DNA of 7,942 nt, taken from positions 1 through 7,942 of the forward strand of contig JANLYO010000107.1 in the NCBI GenBank assembly GCA_031365665.1, in the 5' to 3' direction. A program made the translations under genes and the position numbers. Position 1 is the stretch's first letter, and each line of letters starts with the position of its first letter. The notes beneath the pieces were generated by a model. It had not been told where the DNA came from. It made no database searches and saw only the letters and a list, made by a program, of their open reading frames with translations. Of the stretch, positions 1 through 6,243 are shown piece after piece. This DNA comes from JANYCG01 sp031365665. Lineage in GTDB: Bacteria; Pseudomonadota; Gammaproteobacteria; Burkholderiales; Burkholderiaceae_C.

Positions 1-729
1 TTCACCCCCATCCGCGAGCTGATGGCCGAAGTGCCGATGGCGCGCGAACGCGGCTACGGCCCGGGGCGCTTCAGTTTCAACGTGGCCGGTGGCCGCTGCG
101 AAGCCTGCCAGGGCGACGGCGTTAAACGTGTCGAAATGCACTTTTTGCCCGACGTCTATGTGCCCTGCGATGTGTGCCACGGCATGCGTTACAACCGCGA
201 AACGCTCGAGGTGCAGTACAAAGGCAAAAACATCGCGCAGTTGCTGGACATGACGGTCGAGGTGGCTTATGAGTTCCTGAACGCCGTGCCCACCATCGCC
301 CGCAAACTGCAAACCCTGCTGGACGTGGGCCTCTCCTACATCCGCCTGGGCCAAAGCGCCACCACGCTCTCAGGCGGCGAGGCCCAGCGCGTGAAACTGG
401 CTCTGGAGCTCTCCAAACGCGACACCGGCCGCACGCTCTACATCCTGGACGAGCCCACCACCGGCCTGCACTTCGCCGACATTGACCTGCTGCTCAAGGT
501 GCTGCACCAACTGCGCGACGCCGGCAATACCATTGTGGTGATCGAACACAACCTGGACGTCATCAAAACCGCCGACTGGCTGATCGACATGGGCCCCGAG
601 GGCGGCTCGGGCGGTGGCGAAGTGGTGGGCGTGGGCACGCCCGAGGATTTGGCCGCCAATCCGGCCAGCCATACGGGGCGGTATTTGGCGCGGCTGTTGA
701 ATCATCCGGCGGTCGTTTCCGTTCTCTGA
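1..729 (+). CDS. uvrA: UvrABC excinuclease subunit A, C-terminal fragment (5' end outside window)
   Basis: UvrA is the damage-recognition ATPase of nucleotide excision repair; it forms a dimer, scans DNA with UvrB and loads UvrB at lesions. The window holds the last 242 residues (open from base 1), about a quarter of the usual ~940. Visible in order: the C-terminal zinc module with paired cysteines CEAC (residues 33-36 of the fragment) and CDVC (56-59); the ABC signature LSGGEAQRVKLALEL (from about 123); Walker B LYILDEPTTGLH (about 146-157); and the switch histidine in VIEHNLDVIKTADW. The preceding Walker A of this second ATPase domain lies off the left edge. The C-terminus LLNHPAVVSVL looks natural. 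The next gene starts 10 bases downstream behind a good ribosome site, suggesting cotranscription. Identification is near certain; completeness of the 5' part cannot be judged. Confidence 0.97.
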   Translation, partial: FTPIRELMAEVPMARERGYGPGRFSFNVAGGRCEACQGDGVKRVEMHFLPDVYVPCDVCHGMRYNRETLEVQYKGKNIAQLLDMTVEVAYEFLNAVPTIARKLQTLLDVGLSYIRLGQSATTLSGGEAQRVKLALELSKRDTGRTLYILDEPTTGLHFADIDLLLKVLHQLRDAGNTIVVIEHNLDVIKTADWLIDMGPEGGSGGGEVVGVGTPEDLAANPASHTGRYLARLLNHPAVVSVL

Positions 730-734
730 AGGAG
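729..734 (+). promoter_or_regulatory. Shine-Dalgarno site of the GNAT gene
   Basis: AAGGAG overlaps the last base of the uvrA stop codon and sits 5 bases before the ATG at 740. It fixes the start of the acetyltransferase and fits translation of both genes from one message. It is the strongest ribosome site in the left half of the window. Confidence 0.8.
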
Positions 735-739
735 TTTTC

Positions 740-1282
740 ATGGCCCTTGCCATCCGCCGGGTGACGGAAATTTCGGATTCGCATTTGCAAGACCTGGCCG
801 AGGTGCTGATCGACTGCGTCGCAGGCGGTGCTTCAGTCAGCTTCATGCACCCGCTGTCGCCGCAGAAGGCGCTGGCTTTCTGGCGCGGCGTGGCCGACGG
901 GGTGGCGAGCGGCGAGCGGGCGCTGCTGATCGCCGAAGACGCCGATGGCCTCGTGGGCACCGTGCAATTGATCCTGGCGCAGCCTGAAAATCAGCCTCAC
1001 CGCGCGGACGTGGCCAAGATGCTGGTGCACCGGCGGGCGCGCCGCCAAGGCCTGGGCGAGGCCCTGATGAAGGCCGCTGAGGCTTGCGCCATGGAATGCG
1101 GCAAGACGCTGCTGATGCTGGACACCACCGTGGGCATGGACGCGGAGCGCCTGTACGCGCGCCTGGGCTGGCAGCGTTTTGGCGAGGTGCCGAGGCATGC
1201 GCTGCTGGCGCAAGGTGGGTTGTCGGACACCGCTTTTTTTTACCGGGTTTTGGAGATTCATACCCAAAATGGGAATGATTGA
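740..1282 (+). CDS. GNAT N-acetyltransferase, tabtoxin-resistance (TTR)-like
   Basis: 180-residue acetyl-CoA-dependent N-acetyltransferase, presumably cytoplasmic. The acetyl-CoA pyrophosphate loop is V-x-RRARRQGLGEALM (about residues 96-110, R/Q-x-x-G-x-G/A type). It is followed by LLMLDTT (124-130) and the C-terminal AERLYARLGWQRFGEVPRHAL strand-helix typical of GNAT motif B. From memory, the N-terminal GGASVSFM (29-36), RADVAKMLV (88-96) and the C-terminal DTAFFYRVL closely match the Pseudomonas syringae tabtoxin-resistance acetyltransferase, which inactivates a beta-lactam toxin. The true substrate here is unknown and could be another small amine. The start at 740 has AAGGAG 5 bases upstream. 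A run of eight T (1234-1241) codes for the FFY near the end. The last residues HTQNGND extend past the family core. Likely cotranscribed with uvrA, though the functions need not be linked. Confidence 0.88.
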   Translation: MALAIRRVTEISDSHLQDLAEVLIDCVAGGASVSFMHPLSPQKALAFWRGVADGVASGERALLIAEDADGLVGTVQLILAQPENQPHRADVAKMLVHRRARRQGLGEALMKAAEACAMECGKTLLMLDTTVGMDAERLYARLGWQRFGEVPRHALLAQGGLSDTAFFYRVLEIHTQNGND

Positions 1283-1451
1283 CTGTGAGCTACCAAATTT
1301 TCGTTGTTAATTAATTTAAATAAATTTATTGATTATTTTATAATCTTTATTGTTATATTTTATATAGCAAAATAATGAATATTTACTGGACCTAATATCA
1401 AATTAATTTCTATATAAATTATTTAAATTATTTATTCTCGTATTCACCGGT
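1283..1451. other. Extremely AT-rich intergenic region
   Basis: 169 bases between the acetyltransferase and the monooxygenase hold no gene. Bases 1321-1380 contain only 6 G/C of 60 and 1381-1440 only 10, against strongly GC-rich genes on both sides. It includes a perfect 12-base palindrome AATAAATTTATT (1319-1330) and a perfect 9-base tandem duplication of AAATTATTT (1416-1433). Many -10-like hexamers occur by composition, so no specific promoter can be chosen. The region presumably carries the promoter of the downstream monooxygenase. No Shine-Dalgarno sequence lies before the ATG at 1452 and no GC-hairpin terminator for the upstream gene is visible. Confidence 0.85.
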
Positions 1452-3188
1452 ATGCACCAAGCACTCGACACGCCCCACCCGTCCCTTTATTTCGACTACA
1501 AGGTCTACCCGGCAGCGCCCCGCCCTGCGGCGACCGTGGTGGAACCGGTGCTCATCGTCGGCGCGGGGCCTGTGGGTTTGTCGACTGCTTTGCTCTTGGC
1601 CCGCCACGGCGTGCGCTGTGTCGTCATCGAGGCGGAACAGCAGGTATGTTCCGGCAGCCGCGCCATTGCCTTCACGCGGCGCTCGCTCGAAATCCTGCAA
1701 CAAACCGGCGCCCACACCGCGTTTGACGCCATCGGTCTGCCCTGGGGTTGCGGCAATTCCTTTTACCGGGGCAAGCAGGTGTTCCGCATGGAAACGCCGC
1801 ACCTTGTCAACGACCGCTTCGCTCCCTTGACCAACCTGCAGCAGCAGTTCCTTGAAGCTGCCTTGGTCGAGCGCGTGCAGCAGCAGCCACTGATTGAGCT
1901 GCGCTGGGGCCACAAGGTGCTGGGCGTGGCCCGCAATGACCTCGGCGCAGACAGCAGCCCGGACCCAGGCCTCGGCCCAGACCCCCGCACCGGCGCGCCA
2001 AACGCGCTGGCCGCCCTCGACATCGATACACCCGACGGCCCCTACACGCAGGCCGCGCGCTATGTGGTGGCCTGCGACGGCGCGCGCTCTGGCCTGCGCA
2101 GTCTGCTCGGCCTGAAGCTCGAAGGCAGCAGCTACGAAGGCCGTTTTGTGATCGCCGACATCCGCATCAAGCTGCCCCTGCCCACAGAGCGCCTGGCCTT
2201 TTTTGACCCGGTCTGGAACCCCGGCAACACTGTGCTGATGCACCGCGAGCCGCTGGACATGTGGCGCGTGGACTACCAGTTGCCCGCTGACGAAACCCCC
2301 GAAGAAGCGCTGCAGCCCGAGTCGCTGCACGGCCGCATCCAGGCGCAGCTGGACATGATCGGCCAGGGCGGCATCCCGTGGGAGATGGACTGGTCCAGCG
2401 TGTATTCAGCCCGCGCGCTGACGCTGCCCAATTACCGGCATGGGCGTTTTCTGTTCGCGGGCGACGCGGCGCACATGTTGCCGATCTTTGGCGTGCGTGG
2501 CGCCAACACCGGTTTTCAGGACGCGCAGAACCTGGCCTGGAAGCTCGCCTTCGTGGTGCAGCGCAAGGCCCCGGCGGGCCTGCTGGAGACTTATTCCCAC
2601 GAGCGTGTGGCAGCAGCGCGCGAGATTGTTGAAGAGGCCGGCAAGAGCACGCGTTTCATGACGCCGCCCAGCCCGGGCTTTCGCCTGCTGCGCGACGCGG
2701 TGTTGTCGCTCTCGCTCACGCAGGCCTTCGTGCGCCCGCTCTACCACTGGCGCACCTCGCGCGCGCATGCCTATCTGGATTCACCGCTGAACGCGCCGGG
2801 TGACGACACCGCCCGCTTCACAGGCGGCGTGGCCGTGGGTGAACCCATGGCCAACGTGAAACTCGCCGAGGGTGATTTCCTGATGGATCACTTTCCCCCA
2901 GGGTATCTGCTGCTGGTGCTGGGCGCCACCCTGCCTGCCGGAGTGGCCGGGGTGGTGGCCGATTGGCAGCAGCGCGGCTACGCGCTTGCGGTGCAGCACA
3001 CAACCCACGCCGGGGCGCTGGGCGTCTATGGCGCGCCGGGCGCAGCCGCCGCCCAAGCGCCAGCCGATGCAGGCACCTGCGCCGCCTACCTGTTTCGCCC
3101 CGACCAGCACGTGTGCGCCCGCTGGCTCACGCTGGACGCCACGCGCCTGGCCGCCGCGCTGCTGCGCGCCACCGGCCACCCGAATTGA
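1452..3188 (+). CDS. FAD-dependent aromatic-ring monooxygenase (PF01494 class, MhpA/PheA-like)
   Basis: 578-residue class A flavoprotein monooxygenase that, by family, would use NAD(P)H and O2 to hydroxylate a phenolic or aromatic-acid substrate in the cytoplasm. All three family signatures are visible: the Rossmann FAD motif VLIVGAGPVGLSTALLLARHG (about 33-53) with the acidic residue of VVIEAE at strand 2; the DG motif CDGARSGLRSLLG (208-220); and the GD motif LFAGDAAHMLPIFGVRGANTG (about 334-354) followed by QDAQNLAWKLA. The C-terminal third (about 440-570) resembles the thioredoxin-like domain of these enzymes, ending with RPDQHVCARW. The start is chosen because FDYKVYP just before the Rossmann fold is typical of the family; no ribosome site is obvious. 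Residues 163-185 form a Pro/Gly/Asp-rich insertion carrying a 30-base internal duplication. Paired with a small DUF2783-like gene 8 bases downstream. The substrate cannot be told from sequence; no ring-cleavage gene is in the window. Confidence 0.93.
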   Translation: MHQALDTPHPSLYFDYKVYPAAPRPAATVVEPVLIVGAGPVGLSTALLLARHGVRCVVIEAEQQVCSGSRAIAFTRRSLEILQQTGAHTAFDAIGLPWGCGNSFYRGKQVFRMETPHLVNDRFAPLTNLQQQFLEAALVERVQQQPLIELRWGHKVLGVARNDLGADSSPDPGLGPDPRTGAPNALAALDIDTPDGPYTQAARYVVACDGARSGLRSLLGLKLEGSSYEGRFVIADIRIKLPLPTERLAFFDPVWNPGNTVLMHREPLDMWRVDYQLPADETPEEALQPESLHGRIQAQLDMIGQGGIPWEMDWSSVYSARALTLPNYRHGRFLFAGDAAHMLPIFGVRGANTGFQDAQNLAWKLAFVVQRKAPAGLLETYSHERVAAAREIVEEAGKSTRFMTPPSPGFRLLRDAVLSLSLTQAFVRPLYHWRTSRAHAYLDSPLNAPGDDTARFTGGVAVGEPMANVKLAEGDFLMDHFPPGYLLLVLGATLPAGVAGVVADWQQRGYALAVQHTTHAGALGVYGAPGAAAAQAPADAGTCAAYLFRPDQHVCARWLTLDATRLAAALLRATGHPN

Positions 3189-3196
3189 AAACACCC

Positions 3197-3424
3197 ATGA
3201 AGAAAACAGCCATGAACGCCGCAACGTCTCCCCTGAGCATCGCCCAGCTCGAAAACGTCTACGACCTGCTTGCCGAGGCCATAGACCAGGCCGGGCCGCA
3301 GCACAGCGAACTGTTTCTGACCAAGCTGTGCCTGCTGTTGGTCAACCAGATCGGGGATGACGCCGTGGTACAGGGCCATGTGCGCTCTGCCTTGGCCGAT
3401 ATGGCCACGCCCGTCGCGCCCTGA
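3197..3424 (+). CDS. Small DUF2783-like protein, companion of the monooxygenase
   Basis: 75-residue acidic, helical-looking protein of unknown function. The core from about residue 14 (SIAQLENVYDLLAEAIDQAG, then ELFLTKLCLLLVNQIGD) resembles, from memory, the DUF2783 family, short proteins often encoded next to FAD-dependent monooxygenases in Burkholderiales. No signal peptide, metal motif or catalytic signature is seen. The start is uncertain: ATG at 3197 (8 bases after the monooxygenase stop, no ribosome site) or ATG at 3212 (preceded by a weak purine run, giving 70 residues). The tight spacing argues for translational coupling to the monooxygenase, and an accessory role for that enzyme is an inference from position only. 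It ends 30 bases before the convergent pyrF stop. Confidence 0.78.
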   Translation: MKKTAMNAATSPLSIAQLENVYDLLAEAIDQAGPQHSELFLTKLCLLLVNQIGDDAVVQGHVRSALADMATPVAP

Positions 3425-3454
3425 CGCCGGGCAGAAGACCAGAAAGGCAGCGCC

Positions 3455-4294
3455 TTAAGCGCGCGCCGCCTGTAGCATGTCGCGCGTCTTGAGCGCTTCG
3501 CGTCGGGCGGCCTGTGCAAAATCATCCGCGGACGAGGCGTACAGAATGGCGCGCGAGGAGTTCACGATGATCGGCGCTTCGGTTCCGTTCGCGCCCCCGC
3601 GCCAACCTGCCTTCACGGTCGCCACGGCATCGCCGCCCTGCGCGCCGACACCGGGGATCAATAGCGGCATCGTCGGCGCAATGGCGCGCACGCGCTCGAT
3701 TTCCGCCGGGTAAGTGGCCCCCACGACCAAACCCAGCTGGCCGTTCAGGTTCCACGGGCCTTGCGCCAGCTTGGCCACATGTTCATACAGCAGGGGCGCG
3801 CCTTCGATGGACGAAAGCCGCTGGTTCTGCAAGTCCTCGCCGCCGGGATTGCTGGTGCGGCACAGCAGAAAAGCGCCCTTGCCGTCAAACTTGAGGTAGG
3901 GCGCCACCGAGTCAAAACCCATGAAGGGCGACAGCGTCACCGCGTCAGCGCCATAACGTTCAAAGGCCTCGATGGCGTACTGCTCGGCGGTGCTGCCGAT
4001 GTCGCCGCGCTTGGCGTCCAGGATGATCGGCACCTGCGGCGCCACGCGGCGCATGTGCTCCATCAGGCGCTCTAGCTGACCTTCGGCGCGGTGCGCGGCG
4101 AAGTAAGCGATCTGCGGTTTGAAGGCGATGGCGAGGTCTGCCGTGGCGTCCACAATCGCCGCGCAAAAATCGTATATCTTGTTGGAATCGCCCTTGAACC
4201 TGCCGGGGAAGCGTGTCGGCTCCGGGTCCAGCCCGACGCACAGCATGGAATGGTTTTGGCGTTCTGCGGCGCCCAGCATCTCGATAAATGTCAT
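3455..4294 (-). CDS. pyrF: Orotidine 5'-phosphate decarboxylase, family 2
   Basis: 279-residue enzyme converting OMP to UMP, the last step of de novo pyrimidine synthesis. The catalytic tetrad motif is ILDAKRGDIGSTAEQYA (about 91-107), with D93, K95 and D98 as the charged network. N-terminal LCVGLDPEPTRFP (18-30), the phosphate-binding loop LIPGVGAQGGD (212-222) and NSSRAILYAS (245-254) complete the TIM-barrel active site. Length and LDPEP/SPFMGFDS elements fit the longer family-2 PyrF of proteobacteria and actinobacteria rather than the ~230-residue E. coli type. The frame is open far upstream (to 4978, antisense to the transporter), but homology begins at MTFIEMLGAAERQNHSMLCVGLDP, so 4294 is the start. 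No Shine-Dalgarno is present; a TACAAT box lies 6 bases before the ATG, so the mRNA may be leaderless. Divergent from the transporter gene. Confidence 0.97.
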   Translation of the reverse strand: MTFIEMLGAAERQNHSMLCVGLDPEPTRFPGRFKGDSNKIYDFCAAIVDATADLAIAFKPQIAYFAAHRAEGQLERLMEHMRRVAPQVPIILDAKRGDIGSTAEQYAIEAFERYGADAVTLSPFMGFDSVAPYLKFDGKGAFLLCRTSNPGGEDLQNQRLSSIEGAPLLYEHVAKLAQGPWNLNGQLGLVVGATYPAEIERVRAIAPTMPLLIPGVGAQGGDAVATVKAGWRGGANGTEAPIIVNSSRAILYASSADDFAQAARREALKTRDMLQAARA

Positions 4295-4300
4295 GCACCC

Positions 4301-4306
4301 ATTGTA
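4301..4306 (-). promoter_or_regulatory. Candidate -10 box of pyrF (TACAAT)
   Basis: Read on the minus strand, TACAAT is followed by GGGTGC and then the pyrF ATG. The last base of the box is 7 positions from the A of the start codon, which would put the transcription start on or next to the ATG. No convincing -35 box occurs 16-18 bases upstream (GC-rich there). The hexamer is one mismatch from the sigma-70 consensus; assignment is inference. Confidence 0.45.
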
Positions 4307-4327
4307 GGAAAACGCATTTCCAGACGC

Positions 4328-4347
4328 GGCGCCACCGGGCCGGCGCC
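4328..4347. promoter_or_regulatory. GC-rich inverted repeat between the divergent pyrF and transporter genes
   Basis: Two GGCGCC arms (4328-4333 and 4342-4347) flank an 8-base spacer, in the short gap between the two divergent start codons. The arms cover the places where -35 boxes of both candidate promoters would lie. It could be an operator or simply a product of GC-rich composition, since GGCGCC is itself palindromic. Confidence 0.25.
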
Positions 4348-4353
4348 AGCATG

Positions 4354-4359
4354 GACAAT
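4354..4359 (+). promoter_or_regulatory. Candidate -10 box of the transporter gene (GACAAT)
   Basis: GACAAT ends 8 positions before the ATG at 4367, mirroring the box ahead of pyrF. If used, transcription would begin around 4366-4367, leaving no leader and favouring 4367 over the ATG at 4358 as the start. There is no recognisable -35 box, so confidence is low. Confidence 0.35.
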
Positions 4360-4366
4360 GCCCGCC

Positions 4367-5260
4367 ATGCACAAACTCTCGCAGCGCCAATGGATCGTTC
4401 TGGTCACCCTCACCATCGTCTGGGGCATCAACTGGCCCATCATGAAAATGGGCGTGCAGGACTTTCCGCCGCTGAGCTTCCGGGCGATTTCTTCGCTGAT
4501 GGGTGTGCCCATCCTGGCCCTGGTGCTGGTGGCGCTGAAGGTGCCGTTTGCCGTGCCACGCCATCACTGGCGCGAGCTGTTCTGGCTGGGCATGTTCAAC
4601 ATGGTGCTGTGGCACGGCCTGATCATTCTGGCGGTCAACGCCCTCTCGAGCGGGCGCGCGGCGATCTTGGGCTACACCATGCCGATATTTTCGGCCATGC
4701 TGGGCGCCTTGTTTTTTGGCAACCGGCTCTCCGCACGCGCCTGGGGTGGCGTGGCGACTGCGGCCCTGGGTGTGGTGCTGCTGTTGTGGCATGAGCTCAC
4801 GGCGCTGTCGGGCCGGCCGCTGGGGGTGATGCTGGCGCTGACCGCCGCCGCCTTCTGGGCGCTGGGCACCCACAATCTGCGGCGCACCCGGCTCACTGTG
4901 CCGACACTCACCATCGTCTTCTGGATGACGGTGATGACCCTGGTCTCCATGGTGCTGCTCGCCATCGCCCTGGACCACGGGCGCTGGCGGGCCCCCTCAG
5001 CAGCGAACTGGTTTGCCATCCTCTTCAACGCCACGGTGATCTACGGCTTCTCGCAAGCCGCCTGGTTTTACCTGGCGCGTTCTTTGCCGCCGGTGGCGTC
5101 CACCCTGAGCGTGATGTTCATCCCGGTGTTGGGCGTTCTCTCGGGCGCGTGGTGGCTGCATGAAACCCTGCATTGGCAGGACTGGGCCGCCGTGGCGCTG
5201 ATGGCGGTGGCGATTGCGTCGGTCTTGTTGCCAGATTCCGTTTTCAGATCGAAGCGATAG
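4367..5260 (+). CDS. EamA/DMT-superfamily transporter (RhaT-like), 10 membrane helices
   Basis: 297-residue inner-membrane protein of the drug/metabolite transporter superfamily. Ten hydrophobic segments can be followed: roughly residues 8-25, 35-55, 70-90, 97-118, 124-142, 151-168, 178-201, 212-233, 241-263 and 271-289, the two five-helix EamA repeats. Family features include VWGINWPIMKMG in helix 1, FRAISSLMGVP in helix 2, GYTMPIFSAMLGALFFGN before mid-protein, and the second-repeat equivalent LPPVASTLSVMFIPVLGVLSGAWWLHE. The short basic end FRSKR follows the last helix, with the C-terminus expected in the cytoplasm. The substrate is unknown; amino-acid or metabolite export is common in the family. 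Starts at 4358 and 4367 differ by three residues and neither has a ribosome site; 4367 is preferred from the -10-like box. The last 17 bases overlap the convergent udg gene. Confidence 0.92.
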   Translation: MHKLSQRQWIVLVTLTIVWGINWPIMKMGVQDFPPLSFRAISSLMGVPILALVLVALKVPFAVPRHHWRELFWLGMFNMVLWHGLIILAVNALSSGRAAILGYTMPIFSAMLGALFFGNRLSARAWGGVATAALGVVLLLWHELTALSGRPLGVMLALTAAAFWALGTHNLRRTRLTVPTLTIVFWMTVMTLVSMVLLAIALDHGRWRAPSAANWFAILFNATVIYGFSQAAWFYLARSLPPVASTLSVMFIPVLGVLSGAWWLHETLHWQDWAAVALMAVAIASVLLPDSVFRSKR

Positions 5261-6227
5261 GGCGTTGTCGTTGCGCCAGTGAATTCAAAGCCAGGCACAG
5301 ATCCTCCCAAGACTTGGCTTTTTCCGTCAGGCTGCGCAGCAAATACGCGGGGTGGTAGGTGGCGACGACCGGAATCGACAGGTCCTCGTGGGTATAGGTG
5401 TGAACCTGCCCGCGCAGGCGGCCCAGCGGCGTTTTGTCCACCTCAGGCAGTGTGGCGCGCAAGAGCGAGGCGGCGGCAAACTTGCCCATCGCCAGGATGA
5501 TTTTGGGTTGCAAAAGCGCGATCTGGCGGTGCAAATACGGCTCACACTGCGCCACCTCCTGCGGGCTGGGATTGCGGTTGCCGGGCGGGCGGCATTTGAT
5601 GACGTTGACGATGTAGACGCCCGGCGTTGGGCTGTTTGCACTGGACGCGCTGGACTTACGCGACAGCTGCATGGCCTTGAGCATGTTGTCCAGCAATTGC
5701 CCCGCTTGGCCCACAAAAGGTTCGCCCACGCGGTCTTCGTTTTCACCGGGCGCTTCGCCAACGATGAGCCAATCGACCTCGGGCGCAGCGTCTTCACCCG
5801 CCGCGTTTTGCCCCACGCCAAACACTGTTTGCCTGCGGCCTTCACACAAGGCGCAGGCACGGCATTGCGATACGGTGTGCTGCAACGCGGGCCAATTCAG
5901 GTTGGCGATGGCAACATCAGTTTTGAAATATTTATTTTCTAAATTTTCATCTTGATTATTTGACGATATAAGCCTGGTATTTGTTTGACTAATTGCTACA
6001 TTATTTAATTCAATTTCATTTATTTTTTGATCAATTTTTTGATTTAAATTTATATTTGATGCGATATTTTTCGATGCAAGGATGGCCGGATCACTCGCGC
6101 TGGAAATAGCCGGGCGATCAGTCGCCACATCGACCGACACCAGCGGGGCCGCAGGCTTGGGCCACCAAACGGTAACGCCCATTTCCTTGAGCATGGCGCG
6201 TTGGCGCTCGTCCAGGTCGAGGCTCAT
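5244..6227 (-). CDS. udg: Family-4 type uracil-DNA glycosylase with Fe-S cluster and AT-rich linker
   Basis: 327-residue base-excision-repair enzyme that removes uracil from DNA. The catalytic domain starts near residue 112: CRAC (122-125), KC in VIKCRPPGNRNP (C212) and C228 in AQCEPYL give the four Fe-S cysteines, with the 16-residue spacing of the last two as in thermophile family-4 enzymes. Motif A is GEAPGENEDRVGEPFVGQAG (157-176) and motif B is ATYHPAYLLR (289-298) with the conserved His. The N-terminus MSLDLDERQRAMLKEMGVTVW resembles the leader of betaproteobacterial homologues. Between them, residues about 50-105 form an Asn/Ile/Lys/Gln-rich low-complexity linker encoded by DNA down to 10% GC (6001-6060), unlike the rest of the gene; the frame stays open. 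A purine stretch AGGGG lies about 8 bases before the ATG. Third gene of tsaB-rimI-udg, 73 bases after rimI; its end overlaps the convergent transporter gene by 17 bases. Confidence 0.94.
   Translation of the reverse strand: MSLDLDERQRAMLKEMGVTVWWPKPAAPLVSVDVATDRPAISSASDPAILASKNIASNINLNQKIDQKINEIELNNVAISQTNTRLISSNNQDENLENKYFKTDVAIANLNWPALQHTVSQCRACALCEGRRQTVFGVGQNAAGEDAAPEVDWLIVGEAPGENEDRVGEPFVGQAGQLLDNMLKAMQLSRKSSASSANSPTPGVYIVNVIKCRPPGNRNPSPQEVAQCEPYLHRQIALLQPKIILAMGKFAAASLLRATLPEVDKTPLGRLRGQVHTYTHEDLSIPVVATYHPAYLLRSLTEKAKSWEDLCLALNSLAQRQRPIASI
6022..6045. repeat. 12-base tandem repeat inside the udg AT-rich linker
   Basis: Two adjacent 12-base units, ATTTTTTGATCA and ATTTTTTGATTT, match at 10 of 12 positions. 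On the coding (minus) strand they give the repeated dipeptide-like pattern QKID/QKIN in the linker of the glycosylase. Runs of six T make the spot a possible slippage site, but the 12-base period keeps the frame. Confidence 0.6.
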
Positions 6228-6243
6228 GGCGCGCAGCCCCTAT

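Noticed and set aside
1283..1451. AT-rich island as a mobile element or replication origin
   Set aside because: No terminal inverted repeats, transposase remnant, DnaA boxes or iterons are visible; only simple AT-rich sequence.
1428..2330. 300-codon minus-strand open frame opposite the monooxygenase
   Set aside because: It lies wholly over the well-supported monooxygenase gene and shows no recognisable motif; its composition is that of a shadow frame.
3444..3456. Possible terminator hairpin AAGGC-AGC-GCCTT between the DUF2783-like gene and pyrF
   Set aside because: The stem is only 5 base pairs, overlaps the pyrF stop codon and has no T-run on either strand, so it cannot be supported as an intrinsic terminator.
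4091..4366. Longer transporter start using upstream in-frame methionines
   Set aside because: It would overlap pyrF and add about 90 non-membrane residues; EamA proteins begin with the first helix shortly after MHKLSQRQW.
4295..4978. Open frame extending pyrF upstream by 228 codons on the minus strand
   Set aside because: It is antisense to the clear membrane transporter, is His/Gln/Arg-rich with no family likeness, and PyrF homology begins at MTFIEML. Long spurious frames are usual in GC-rich DNA.
5352..5942. 196-codon plus-strand open frame opposite udg
   Set aside because: It is antisense to the Fe-S and catalytic motifs of the glycosylase, with no ribosome site and no family likeness.
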